In this document: positions 36,805 through 45,328 of the stretch, one piece after another
Layout: the number at the start of each line of letters is the position of its first letter
How positions within the stretch are numbered: position 1 is the first letter of the stretch
Assembly (NCBI GenBank): GCA_963738025.1
Contig: CAVTWA010000025.1
Span: 62,001 to 126,000, forward strand
Direction of reading: 5' to 3'
Length of the DNA: 64,000 nt
Origin: 20CM-2-55-15 sp963738025
GTDB lineage: Bacteria > Acidobacteriota > Terriglobia > 20CM-2-55-15
The notes under the pieces: model-generated
What the model was told of the DNA's origin: nothing
Seen by the model: only the letters and a program-made list of their open reading frames with translations
Database searches by the model: none
Made by a program: the position numbers and the translations under genes

Positions 36805-37620
36805 ATGGCGGGACCGCTCGAAAATATCAACGTTGGGATTCTGGAGCATCGATTCACGAAGGAGTTTTCCACCCTTTTCGAAAAGTTCGGTGCGACCGTT
36901 TACGCGTGTCCGATACTCGAAGAAAAACCGGTCGAGAATCCCGAAGAACTGCAGTCGTTCATCCGTCACGTTCTCGATGGTCAGATCGACATGATGATTT
37001 TCCTGACTGGAGTGGGGGCGCGATTCCTCGTGGCTCAATCCGAGTCCATGAGTGAAAGAGATCGGTTCCTTCAAGAGTTGGGGAAAATGACGATTGTTGT
37101 CCGGGGGCCGAAGCCGGTCGCGGCGTTGCGCCAACTGGGGCTGCGCGCGGATGTGACACCGGAGAATCCGACCACGGAAGGTGTGATCGAAGCGTTGCGC
37201 TCGCAGGATCTGCAGGGAAGGCGGGTCGGGATTCAACTCTATGGAACGCCGAATCCTCAACTCGTCTCCGCGCTCGAGGCAAAGGGCGCGTCCGTTCGGC
37301 CGGTTCAGGTGTACGCCTATGGAGCCGCAGCCGATTCCGGCGCGGTGACCGCCTTCCTGGAACGCGTGGTTAAGGGCGAGATAAACGTAATCGTCTTCAC
37401 CAGCGGGCCTCAGGTGCGAATGCTTTTCGATTTTGCTGCACCGGCCAATGTTTCCGCTGCCCTGTTACAAGCGCTGAAGACACAAATAACGGTAGCATCG
37501 ATCGGCGAGGTGACAAGCCGGGCGCTGGAAGAGAAAGGGATCACGCCCGGGATCGTGCCCGCTCAATCTAAAATGGCGGCATTGGCGCAGGCCGTTGCCG
37601 ATCATTTTGCGCGGCATTAG
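36805..37620 (+). CDS. hemD: Uroporphyrinogen-III synthase
   Basis: A 271-residue cytoplasmic enzyme that cyclises hydroxymethylbilane to uroporphyrinogen III with inversion of ring D. The family is poorly conserved. The call rests on the two-lobed alternating pattern, FLTGVGARFLV in the first lobe, PKPVAALRQLGL, NVIVFTSGPQVRMLF, and VASIGEVTSRALEEKGITPGIVP near the end. It is followed, after a MITE-like element, by two siroheme genes on the same strand, which supports the role. Confidence 0.85.
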   Translation: MAGPLENINVGILEHRFTKEFSTLFEKFGATVYACPILEEKPVENPEELQSFIRHVLDGQIDMMIFLTGVGARFLVAQSESMSERDRFLQELGKMTIVVRGPKPVAALRQLGLRADVTPENPTTEGVIEALRSQDLQGRRVGIQLYGTPNPQLVSALEAKGASVRPVQVYAYGAAADSGAVTAFLERVVKGEINVIVFTSGPQVRMLFDFAAPANVSAALLQALKTQITVASIGEVTSRALEEKGITPGIVPAQSKMAALAQAVADHFARH

Positions 37621-37700
37621 CCGATTGTTTGCCGGATTATAGAGGTTTGAAGTACTCAAAGTTAAGTAGTCCCGGGTTGGGAGTAACCGTGTCGACCAGT

Positions 37701-37904
37701 CCCCGCTAAGTTAGGCGGGGTGCCTTCGCGCAGCGAAGGCGGAGCGGTCTGTTCAAAGACGCGAAGCGACCTTATGGATTTCCGCGAGGCGCTCAATTTA
37801 TCAATCGGTGCGCTACGCGAATATCTAAAAGGATGCTACGCGACGTTGAACAGACCGCCCCAGCCCTCGCTTCGCGAGGGCGTCCCCGCCTGACTCAGGC
37901 GGGG
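37701..37904. repeat. MITE-like nested inverted-repeat element, full copy 2
   Basis: A 204-bp element of the same design as 4024-4232: outer palindrome 37701-37720 (one base shorter), CCTTCGCG-CAGCGAAGG, GCGGTCTGTTCAAAGAC, a central inverted pair (GATTTCCGCGAGGCGCTC facing GGTGCGCTACGCGAATATC), TTGAACAGACCGCCCC, CCCTCGC-TTC-GCGAGGG and the right palindrome 37884-37904. It sits between hemD and the precorrin-2 dehydrogenase gene and makes up most of the 341-bp gap. It may separate or attenuate transcription within this otherwise co-directional set. Confidence 0.85.
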
Positions 37905-37961
37905 ACGATCGAACACGCTTACCTGACAGCAGACTGCGCTTCATCCACAAAGACTGGACTG

Positions 37962-38588
37962 ATGTTTTATCCGATTTATTTGAACCTGGCCGGAAAGCGA
38001 GTTGTCGTCGTCGGTGGCGGCGAGGTTGCTGAACGGAAGATCGAGTCGTTGCTGGGGACAGGCGCGGCGGTTACTGTCGTCAGTCCGGAGGTCACTTCCG
38101 GGATCCTCGCTTTAGCAAACGAGAAACGGATCCATCTCCATCAACGCCACTTCGCGACCGGCGACTGCGCCGACGCCGCATTTGTCTTCTCCGCGACAGA
38201 TGATCCAGGCGTCAGCCACGCCGTTTTCCAGGATGGCCACAGGGCCGGCGCGCTCGTCAACACAGCGGACCAGCCCGCACTATGTGACTTCATCATGCCG
38301 GCTGTCGTCCGCCGCGGCAACGTGACGATCGCGATTTCCACTGGCGGGACGAGTCCGGGCCTCGCCGCCCGGCTCCGGCAGAAGATTGCGCGCCTCATTG
38401 GCCCGGAATATGGCCTTATGGCTCAGCTACTTGCAGATGCACGGCCGCAAATTCAGCAGCAAATCCCGGATCCGGACGAGCGAAAAGCCCTGCAGTATCG
38501 AATCCTCGATTCGGATATCATGACCTATCTGAAGCAGAACGATATGGAAGGCGCTGCGCGGCGTTTGCGGGAGATCATCGAATCGTGA
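37962..38588 (+). CDS. Precorrin-2 dehydrogenase / sirohydrochlorin ferrochelatase-type protein
   Basis: A 208-residue NAD-binding enzyme like the N-terminal half of CysG, or SirC/Met8. It oxidises precorrin-2 to sirohydrochlorin and may insert iron. The N-terminus YPIYLNLAGKRVVVVGGGEVAERKI carries the GxGxxA-type dinucleotide motif and the Met8 signature. The following FVFSATDDPGVSHAVF and VRRGNVTIAISTGGTSPGLAARLRQ (in pieces) are also typical. ATG 37962 is chosen; the frame is open upstream only through repeat DNA. The stop overlaps the cobA GTG start (GTGA). Confidence 0.9.
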   Translation: MFYPIYLNLAGKRVVVVGGGEVAERKIESLLGTGAAVTVVSPEVTSGILALANEKRIHLHQRHFATGDCADAAFVFSATDDPGVSHAVFQDGHRAGALVNTADQPALCDFIMPAVVRRGNVTIAISTGGTSPGLAARLRQKIARLIGPEYGLMAQLLADARPQIQQQIPDPDERKALQYRILDSDIMTYLKQNDMEGAARRLREIIES

Positions 38589-39361
38589 ATCATCCGGGAA
38601 GTGTGTACATCGTGGGTGCGGGTCCGGGAAATCCGGACCTGATTACTGTCCGCGGTCTGATGTGTCTTCGGCAGGCCGATGTTGTCCTCCACGATCGTCT
38701 GATCGATCTGCACCTTCTTGAAGAAGCCAGAGCGGATGCCGAAATCGTCAACGTCGGGAAGGAAACCGGTGACGAAGACCTGCAACAGGAACACATTCAC
38801 TGGCTCATGATCGAAAAATCCCGCCTTGGCAAAAATGTTTGCCGCCTTAAGGGGGGTGACCCGTTTGTGTTCGGCCGCGGAGGCGAAGAAGCACGAGCTC
38901 TGGCCGAAGCGGGCGTTCCATTTGAAATCGTACCCGGTGTTTCGAGTCCGATTGCCGTCGCCGCATATGCCGGCATTCCGGTGACGCATCGCGATCACGC
39001 GCATTCCTTTATGGTCATCACGGGCAGCCGCTCTCACGATCTGCAATCACCCGAATGGCAAGCGGCAGCAGCCGTTGCTCGTGCCGGCGGCACTTTGATC
39101 ATCCTGATGGGTCTTGCCCGCTTGTCCGCAATCGCTGAAACTTTGATCGCAGCCGGCTGCCTTCCCGGTTTACCTATTGCCGTCGTTTCGAGGGGGACCT
39201 ACTTGATTCAGGATTGCCGCGCCGGAACACTGGCCGATATCGGGCAGCACGTCGAGGGTTTGAAGGGCCCGGCGACAATTATCGTGGGAGAAGTCGTGTC
39301 GCTGCGGGATCAGATCCAATGGATTGAGATGGCTGCAGGCAATTCGGGGACGGTTGCCTGA
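38585..39361 (+). CDS. cobA: Uroporphyrinogen-III C-methyltransferase (SUMT)
   Basis: A 258-residue SAM-dependent enzyme making precorrin-2 from uroporphyrinogen III. It has the tetrapyrrole methylase motifs VGAGPGNPDLITVRG (10-25 region), VLHDRLI, RLKGGDPFVFGRGGEEA and VPGVSSPIAVAAYAGIPVTHR in order. It starts at GTG overlapping the preceding stop, so it is coupled to the dehydrogenase gene. Together with hemD this gives the route to siroheme, needed by the reductase at 7.7 kb. The 3' end lies in a long hairpin. Confidence 0.93.
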   Translation: MNHPGSVYIVGAGPGNPDLITVRGLMCLRQADVVLHDRLIDLHLLEEARADAEIVNVGKETGDEDLQQEHIHWLMIEKSRLGKNVCRLKGGDPFVFGRGGEEARALAEAGVPFEIVPGVSSPIAVAAYAGIPVTHRDHAHSFMVITGSRSHDLQSPEWQAAAAVARAGGTLIILMGLARLSAIAETLIAAGCLPGLPIAVVSRGTYLIQDCRAGTLADIGQHVEGLKGPATIIVGEVVSLRDQIQWIEMAAGNSGTVA

Positions 39362-39410
39362 TTAGCCAAATTGCACGGAATTTGGCTAATCAGGCAACCG
39401 TCCCCGAATT
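39341..39410 (+). terminator. Perfect 32-bp-arm hairpin at the end of cobA
   Basis: Arms 39341-39372 and 39379-39410 are perfect reverse complements around a six-base loop (GCACGG). The left arm starts AATTCGGGGACGG and contains the cobA stop codon. There is no T-tract, so this is not a textbook intrinsic terminator. It may act as an mRNA-stabilising or terminating structure, or be a small palindromic mobile repeat. It lies 41 bases before glnS. Confidence 0.6.
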
Positions 39411-39450
39411 CATCCGCCGCTCTCATGCTAAAATTTCCTTCTTTGTCTTT

Positions 39451-41133
39451 ATGAAAATGCCCGACTTTGAATCCGCGCCCTCATTAGATTTCATCCGAGC
39501 TCGTATTGCCGAAGACGTCAGAGCTGGCAAGAACAGCGGCCGTGTGCACACACGGTTTCCTCCCGAGCCGAATGGTTACCTGCACATTGGTCACGCAAAA
39601 TCCATCTGCCTGAATTTCGGGGCAGCTGCCGAGTTTAAAGGCCTTTGTAATCTGCGATTTGACGATACGAACCCGAGTAAGGAGACCGTCGAGTACGAGG
39701 AGTCCATTCAGCGCGACGTGCGATGGCTTGGCTTCGACTGGGACGACCGGTTGTTCTATGCCTCGGATTATTTCGAGAAGCTGTACGAATATGCAGTTCA
39801 CCTGATCAGGAACGGTAAAGCGTACGTGGACAGCCTGAGTGCCGACGAGATTCGCGAATATCGGGGAACCTTAACCGAACCCGGTAAGGAGAGTCCCTAT
39901 CGCCACCGGCCGGTCGAAGAGAGTCTCAGCCTGTTCGAACGGATGCGGAGCGGCGAATTCGAAGACGGTACCCACGTTCTGCGCGCCAGAATCGACATGT
40001 CCTCCGGAAACATCAATATGCGGGACCCCGTCCTGTTCCGCATCCTGAACGTTCCGCATTACCGCCAGGGCTCGAAGTGGGTGATCTATCCGATGTACGA
40101 CTACGCGCATCCCGTTTCCGATGCGCTCGAGGGCATTACGCACTCGCTCTGCACCCTCGAATTTGAAGATCATCGTCCGCTGTACGACTGGTGTCTCGAG
40201 AATCTGCCGATTCCCGCACGTCCGGTTCAGATCGAATTCGCGCGCCTCAATCTCAGCTACACCGTCTTGAGCAAACGGAAGTTGCTCACACTGGTGAACG
40301 AGAAAACGGTTCGTGGTTGGGACGACCCCAGAATGCCTACCCTCAGTGGCCTTCGCCGCCGGGGATACACGCCGGAAGCTATCCGTAATTTTTGCGAAAC
40401 CATAGGTGTCGCAAAGCGGGATGCCATTGTGGATGTCGCTCAGCTCGAACATGCGATCCGCAACGATCTGAATAAGAGCTCTGCGCGCGTCATGGCGGTT
40501 CTGCGGCCGCTGCGCATTGTTCTGGAAAACTATCCGGAGGATCAGAGCGAGGAACTCGACGCGGTTAACAACCCCGAAGATGCGGCAGCGGGCTCCCGGA
40601 AAGTGCCGTTCAGCCGGGTTCTGTATATCGAACAGGACGATTTTCGTGAGAATCCGCCGAAACAGTTCTTCCGTCTGGCGCCGGGGCGCGAAGTACGGTT
40701 CCGCTACGCTTATTTCATCACCTGCAAGGAAATCGTCAAGGATTCCGCAGGCAATGTCGTCGAGTTGCGTTGCACATACGATCCGGCAACGCGCGGCGGT
40801 GATGCGCCTCCCGGCCGGCCGTCGCCGAAAGCGACGCTGCACTGGGTTTCGGCGGCCCATGCATTGCCTGCCGAAGTCCGGCTCTACGATCGCTTGTTTA
40901 ACGAAGAACGGCCGGACAATGACTCCGCGATCAATCCAGGTTCGCTCGAGGTTTTGCCGTCGTGTCAGGTTGAGCCAAGCTTGAAGTCCGCGAAACCGCT
41001 GGATCGTTTTCAGTTCGAACGCCAGGGATACTTTTGCGTGGATGCGGACACGACAAGCGCGCGCCTCGTTTTCAATCGAACGGTTACGTTGCGGGATACC
41101 TGGGCCAAAATCGAGAAGAATCTTAAGAAGTAA
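39451..41133 (+). CDS. glnS: Glutaminyl-tRNA synthetase
   Basis: A 560-residue class I aminoacyl-tRNA synthetase charging tRNA-Gln. It has RFPPEPNGYLHIGHAKS (HIGH motif near residue 37), FDDTNPSKE, and VLSKRKLL as the KMSKS equivalent. The C-terminal anticodon-binding beta-barrels include a DFRENPPKQFFRL stretch and end KIEKNLKK. GlnRS rather than GluRS is supported by the C-terminal double barrel and the SKRKL motif. ATG 39451 is chosen; the frame upstream passes through the hairpin. Having GlnS does not exclude a GatCAB route elsewhere in the genome. Confidence 0.95.
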   Translation: MKMPDFESAPSLDFIRARIAEDVRAGKNSGRVHTRFPPEPNGYLHIGHAKSICLNFGAAAEFKGLCNLRFDDTNPSKETVEYEESIQRDVRWLGFDWDDRLFYASDYFEKLYEYAVHLIRNGKAYVDSLSADEIREYRGTLTEPGKESPYRHRPVEESLSLFERMRSGEFEDGTHVLRARIDMSSGNINMRDPVLFRILNVPHYRQGSKWVIYPMYDYAHPVSDALEGITHSLCTLEFEDHRPLYDWCLENLPIPARPVQIEFARLNLSYTVLSKRKLLTLVNEKTVRGWDDPRMPTLSGLRRRGYTPEAIRNFCETIGVAKRDAIVDVAQLEHAIRNDLNKSSARVMAVLRPLRIVLENYPEDQSEELDAVNNPEDAAAGSRKVPFSRVLYIEQDDFRENPPKQFFRLAPGREVRFRYAYFITCKEIVKDSAGNVVELRCTYDPATRGGDAPPGRPSPKATLHWVSAAHALPAEVRLYDRLFNEERPDNDSAINPGSLEVLPSCQVEPSLKSAKPLDRFQFERQGYFCVDADTTSARLVFNRTVTLRDTWAKIEKNLKK

Positions 41134-41135
41134 CT

Positions 41136-41624
41136 ATGGCTTCAATCTTCGAACGCATCCGCTCCTGGGATATCCGGATATGGGCTGCGATCGGAGCCTC
41201 GCTCCTGCTGATTGTCGGAGTCATGTGGACGGTTCCGTTCACTCCGGATGCGACGAACTTTACCTATGAGACCCGCCGTCGTGATCTGGCCAATGCGCGG
41301 CCGATTGAACTCGATCAGGCCGTCAACGGCCAGCTTGTCGATGGCAGCGATACGGATTTTTACAGCGTCCCTCCAATGCAAAGCAGCGTTCGCATGGACG
41401 TCCATCTGGCGAATGGCTCGCAAAAGCTGATTCCCGCGGTGCGCGTCTACGATACCGCGCAAAATATCGTCGTGGAGAAGAGTAAAGAGAACCTCCAGCA
41501 TCCGGGTTCTAATATCGATTGCACCTTCCTTGCAGACTCGAACCGAACGTACTACGTACAGGTCTCCGGACAGCGAAACACCAGCGGTCCATACACTCTG
41601 ACGGTGACCGTGCGCACTCCATGA
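41136..41624 (+). CDS. Membrane-anchored PPC-like beta-domain protein
   Basis: A 162-residue protein with one N-terminal membrane segment (IWAAIGASLLLIVGVMWTV) and an exported beta-sandwich that has the look of a bacterial pre-peptidase C-terminal (PPC) domain: VNGQLVDGSDTDFYSVPP, RVYDTAQNIV and a final YYVQVSGQRNTSGPYTLTVTV. It begins two bases after the glnS stop and overlaps the next gene by ATGA. No catalytic residues are visible; it is probably a small envelope protein. Confidence 0.7.
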   Translation: MASIFERIRSWDIRIWAAIGASLLLIVGVMWTVPFTPDATNFTYETRRRDLANARPIELDQAVNGQLVDGSDTDFYSVPPMQSSVRMDVHLANGSQKLIPAVRVYDTAQNIVVEKSKENLQHPGSNIDCTFLADSNRTYYVQVSGQRNTSGPYTLTVTVRTP

Positions 41625-42616
41625 GAGTCCTGCTGGCTGCATCAGCGCTTTTTGTCCTTGGCATCGCGGCCATTGCGCAGATCGATGACTTTCCTACACC
41701 GACGCCGGTGCCGTTTACACGCGAGCCGAAGCAACTGCAATGGCGGATTGGATTCGATCTGGGGAATGCGACCATCCTCGAAGCGCCGGATCTCAATCCC
41801 AGGAAAGATTACCGGCTCGCGGTCCAGGAAGCGGAACGCGTCATACCGCATCCATTGTTGAGTTACGGTCTGGTCCTGCTTCCGTACTCCAAGCTCAATG
41901 TTTCGAATTCGGATCTGGTCAATCCACGCGAATGGACCGTGCTTGATCTGCACGACAAAACGGTGCGCAAGAGTTTCGGTCTGCTCGGCATTTTTATGGG
42001 ATCGCTAATGACCACGACGGAAGGTGGCTATCACCTGGCCTCACTGGCCGCCGCGCCGGTCGATCCATTTCTCGGTATCCGGAAAGAGCCATCGCCGGAC
42101 GACGTTGTGTTTGGTTTTGCCGGTCCGATGAAAGGCCGCATCCATTTGAAGACGAAACTCTCGGAAACCAAGTGGGAGAATTCTCTGCCCGTCGAAGACC
42201 CGGCCGGCTTGCCCCCCGGTTTCGAGATGGCAAAACAGCTTCTGGACGATGGCAAGACGGAAGGACAACGCTTCCTTTTCGGAACCTCGATTGAAGCCAT
42301 CGTCCGGAAGCAGATGGCGACGCTCTGGCTCTTGAACTACAGCCACCCCGATACGACCAAGGGCTCCCATCCCTGGGGCATCTTCATGGAAGACGGCGGA
42401 GGTCTGCAGCCTCTGTACATCTACAAACCGTCAGGAACCGAAGATCCGTTCGTTGCTTATTTTACTGCCGCCCTCGATCTCAACCAGGATGGTAATGACG
42501 AACTGGTTGTCGAGGCCAGCTACCGCCTCGGGACTGCTTACAAAGTCATCTCGATGACCGGCGCGAAGTACGAAGAAATCTTCACGTCGTATTACCGGGG
42601 GCCGGAAAAAAGATAA
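41621..42616 (+). CDS. Exported hypothetical protein
   Basis: A 331-residue protein with a signal peptide (MRVLLAASALFVLGIAAIAQ). The rest is a soluble, beta-rich sequence of unknown family. A segment near the end (FTAALDLNQDGNDELVVEASY) resembles a calcium-binding FG-GAP/EF-type loop (D-L-N-Q-D-G-N-D-E). The start codon overlaps the preceding stop (ATGA), so both are co-translated. The stop lies inside the following hairpin. Confidence 0.7.
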   Translation: MRVLLAASALFVLGIAAIAQIDDFPTPTPVPFTREPKQLQWRIGFDLGNATILEAPDLNPRKDYRLAVQEAERVIPHPLLSYGLVLLPYSKLNVSNSDLVNPREWTVLDLHDKTVRKSFGLLGIFMGSLMTTTEGGYHLASLAAAPVDPFLGIRKEPSPDDVVFGFAGPMKGRIHLKTKLSETKWENSLPVEDPAGLPPGFEMAKQLLDDGKTEGQRFLFGTSIEAIVRKQMATLWLLNYSHPDTTKGSHPWGIFMEDGGGLQPLYIYKPSGTEDPFVAYFTAALDLNQDGNDELVVEASYRLGTAYKVISMTGAKYEEIFTSYYRGPEKR

Positions 42617-42677
42617 GCCACGAATTAAACGAATTTAACGAATTGGGTTCGTTAAATTCGTTCAATTCGTGGCTTAT
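42613..42677. terminator. Long hairpin between convergent genes (bidirectional terminator-like repeat)
   Basis: Arms 42613-42642 and 42648-42677 (30 bp, one mismatch) start ATAAGCCACGAATT and close on a TTGGG loop. A-rich sequence precedes it and TTTTC follows, so it could end transcripts from both sides. It belongs to the same word family as 48107-48170 (TTAAAT-CGTTCAAT-CGTG-CTTAT). Confidence 0.65.
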
Positions 42678-42689
42678 TTTCTTACTTTC

Positions 42690-43232
42690 TTAGTTCGTGG
42701 CCTCCTCCGGCGCGAGCTTTGTACCGAGCGTGAATTCCATTTCACCGAGCGGCTTCGTCTCCGTCGAGTCGTATGCCTGAACCTTCCATGTGCCTTCCAT
42801 TGAAGGAGTCACGGTTTTCGAACTCCGCAGCCTGAAGTGCTCGGATGCCTCAGCCGTCATCTTGACAATGACCTTGGCGCCCGTGATGTTCCGTTCCTTC
42901 AGCCACGCCAGTTCCGCGCTTTCGGCAAACCGCAGCGTCTTCGTTGCGGAGTCATAGACCATGACGCCGTTTGAGGACTTACCGTGAATCCAGACGTGAT
43001 AGATGTCCTCGGTGTTCGCCGTTTTTACCGCCGTCAAAAAGTGGACGGTTCCGATTTTCGATGGGTCGATCTGAATTCCATTGCCTTCCAGGCCCTTTCC
43101 TTTGGCGCAATCCCGGGCTGCGGGATCGTAATCTCTGGCGGGGCAAAGCTTCATCGAAACCAGGTCTGCGGCGGCCCCGGACGTCGCGAAAACCACCAGC
43201 ATCGTGATCAACATCGTCAACCTGCGCAACAT
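42690..43232 (-). CDS. Exported DUF2914-like protein
   Basis: A 180-residue protein with a signal peptide (MLRRLTMLITMLVVFATSGAAA). The core IGTVHFLTAV, DIYHVWIHGKSS and the closing GTWKVQAYDSTETKPLGEMEFTL resemble the DUF2914 domain, an extracytoplasmic beta domain of unknown function. AGGAGATGC precedes the ATG. It stands alone. Confidence 0.65.
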   Translation of the reverse strand: MLRRLTMLITMLVVFATSGAAADLVSMKLCPARDYDPAARDCAKGKGLEGNGIQIDPSKIGTVHFLTAVKTANTEDIYHVWIHGKSSNGVMVYDSATKTLRFAESAELAWLKERNITGAKVIVKMTAEASEHFRLRSSKTVTPSMEGTWKVQAYDSTETKPLGEMEFTLGTKLAPEEATN

Positions 43233-43420
43233 CTTGCATCTCCTGAGGGAGCTTCGTTGCTCCCGTCGCCGGCGTTAAGCGCAAGGGGGCTTCCGGCCGG
43301 ACGCTCGAAGCATCGGCCTGCGGCACGATCTAGAGGACGTTGGGTTTAGTGCAAAGCCGCTACTGGCGGGGCTTTCCGGGCGGCGGGTGCCGCCGCGGAA
43401 AGTGTGGAGTTTCTACCGGT

Positions 43421-44770
43421 TTACTTCAGCGCCGCGAGCGTTGGACCGGAGTCACCGCGCGGCAGAAGGCTTGGTCCGGACGGCGAAAAGATCGTTGAAG
43501 TCTTGATCCGGGGATCAACCAGAACACCGACGAAGCAGTTCTGCATCTCCTCCCAGTTCTGATCTCCCCAGACCACCTTCGTTTTCGGGTCGGGATTGTA
43601 TTTGTTGTTGGCCGAATTATCGTAATGAGCGATACCGATGATGCGAGTCCCTTTGGGCAGGTTCAACGGTTGGGCCAGGTCATATCCCGTTTGCCAGTTG
43701 AAGTCCCACTTGGCTTTGAAAATGGTTTCGCCCTTGCCGGAAGGATAGACAACGCGGAGTTCATAGTCTTTCCCGCGAAGGTGCATATGCGGCTGCATAT
43801 ACACCAGCTGCGTATCCACGTTGGTCGTCATTTCTGAAACGATTTCCGCATTTCCGTCCCCGGCCGGAATGGCGAGATTCGACGCCGTCGGGCCGTTGTG
43901 CATAAAGTAACGGAGCTTTGGCGGTGTCTTGGCGAACACAAGCCCGACGCGGGACCGGTCGGTGGACGCTTTTCCAATCGAGGTGTAGTGCAGATTGAAA
44001 ACGAGATCGGAGCCTTTGGGCACAAACTTGGCGGATTCGAACAGGCTGAAATTCTGCTCCCCGAGTCCAGGATTGAACTTGCCGAGCGTTTCGGGCGCCT
44101 CACCCTTGGCCAGGACAAGGCTGCCTGTTTCGTAAGCTTCGCCCGGAACGGCATCCTTCATGAACTCGGATCCCGGCGGGCGGACAAGCACCCGGCCGTG
44201 ATGCAGCACCTTGGGATTTCCCGGCCGCATTTCTGCCGCAATCACCCAGACATCTTCCGGAAAGTTCACCTTGACCAGCACATTCTGGTAGTTGACCGTG
44301 CCTGTCGCCGGAACGTTGTAGTCCTTAGGCATCTCGATGATCATGTCCGGTTTGATGTTCCAGCCGTCCTGGAAGGTGACCGGCGCCGGTTTATCTTTGG
44401 CGTCGCCCTCCGGCGCGCTGTTGTCGGCCCAGGTGCTGATGGTTTTGATGTCGGCCTCGCTTAGCCGGCGGTCGTTGGCGAAGTGGCCGTAACCCGGATC
44501 CGCAAACCAGGGCGGCATCTGCCGGTTGACGACGGCTTCCTTCATTGCCTTGGCCCACGGCCGGGTATCGGCGTATGTCAGGAAAGACATCGGAGCGATC
44601 TCTCCCGGCCGGTGACACGTCTGGCAGTTCTTCTGCAGAATCGGCAGAACCTGCTTATTGAACGTGACGGCGCCGGGCCTTGAATCCTCTTCCGTTGCCG
44701 CTTTCACCGAAAACGCCAACGTTGCCAGTCCAAGCAGACCTGCCACAAATACGAGTTGTCTCGATCGCAT
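43421..44770 (-). CDS. Exported cytochrome c / copper type II monooxygenase-like protein
   Basis: A 449-residue protein with signal peptide, an N-terminal c-type heme site (CQTCH, about residues 49-53) and a C-terminal part resembling peptidylglycine alpha-hydroxylating monooxygenase (PHM/DBM). Candidate copper ligands are the His pair in KVLHHGRVLV, HxH in MQPHMHLRGKDY, and Met in WEEMQNCFVGV. Such fusions are common in acidobacteria and planctomycetes, and their substrates are unknown. It presumably acts in the periplasm, with heme passing electrons to copper. GGGAGGATCGG precedes the ATG. It stands in a run of minus-strand exported proteins. Confidence 0.8.
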   Translation of the reverse strand: MRSRQLVFVAGLLGLATLAFSVKAATEEDSRPGAVTFNKQVLPILQKNCQTCHRPGEIAPMSFLTYADTRPWAKAMKEAVVNRQMPPWFADPGYGHFANDRRLSEADIKTISTWADNSAPEGDAKDKPAPVTFQDGWNIKPDMIIEMPKDYNVPATGTVNYQNVLVKVNFPEDVWVIAAEMRPGNPKVLHHGRVLVRPPGSEFMKDAVPGEAYETGSLVLAKGEAPETLGKFNPGLGEQNFSLFESAKFVPKGSDLVFNLHYTSIGKASTDRSRVGLVFAKTPPKLRYFMHNGPTASNLAIPAGDGNAEIVSEMTTNVDTQLVYMQPHMHLRGKDYELRVVYPSGKGETIFKAKWDFNWQTGYDLAQPLNLPKGTRIIGIAHYDNSANNKYNPDPKTKVVWGDQNWEEMQNCFVGVLVDPRIKTSTIFSPSGPSLLPRGDSGPTLAALK

Positions 44771-44791
44771 CCGATCCTCCCGGTTGAGATG

Positions 44792-45301
44792 CTATACGGT
44801 CGGCATGGGCGCGTCCACGCCGCCCCACAAATTCATCGTGTTGAGTTCGTCGCGGCCGCATGACTTCAGGTACAGAAACAACTGGGTCCGGTATGCGGCA
44901 TATCCGGCAAGTACCATATTGATCAGGATGGAGCCACGGCTGGATTTGCCACTACCGAACAGATCAATTTCACCGCGGAAATCCTGATCTGAGAAGCCGC
45001 CGAGCGCATCTGCGTAAAGGCTGCTTTGTTTCTGGATGGCGCTGACCACCTGGTCGAAATTCATCGCGTTCGCTTCAGCCGTTGCCGCCTGCCATGCCGG
45101 CCCGTCGAAAGCGCCCGCTTTGATTGCCCGGATCAGCATCGGGCCCATGACTACCATGTATCGAAGCAATTCGATAGTACTGCGCTGTTTCGGCGTCGGC
45201 CGGTAGTCGAGCTTGCTGGGATCGATTTTTCCAGCCAGGTGCAGCAGTATCCGGACTTCGTTTTGGAGAGACGAAATGAGTTCTTGTTTTGTGAGTATCA
45301 T
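44792..45301 (-). CDS. DinB/DUF1993-like four-helix protein
   Basis: A 169-residue helical protein starting LTKQELISSLQNEVRILLHLAGKI and containing LDYRPTPKQRSTIELLRYMVVMG. This resembles the DinB/YfiT-like fold (putative metal-dependent bundle, sometimes thiol transferases). The usual three-His metal set is not evident, so catalytic activity is doubtful. Confidence 0.7.
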   Translation of the reverse strand: MILTKQELISSLQNEVRILLHLAGKIDPSKLDYRPTPKQRSTIELLRYMVVMGPMLIRAIKAGAFDGPAWQAATAEANAMNFDQVVSAIQKQSSLYADALGGFSDQDFRGEIDLFGSGKSSRGSILINMVLAGYAAYRTQLFLYLKSCGRDELNTMNLWGGVDAPMPTV

Positions 45302-45328
45302 GACGTGAAGTTTACCCTAAACAAGCCA

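Noticed and set aside
39871..40860. 329-codon minus-strand ORF opposite glnS
   Set aside because: Shadow of a well-conserved synthetase gene.
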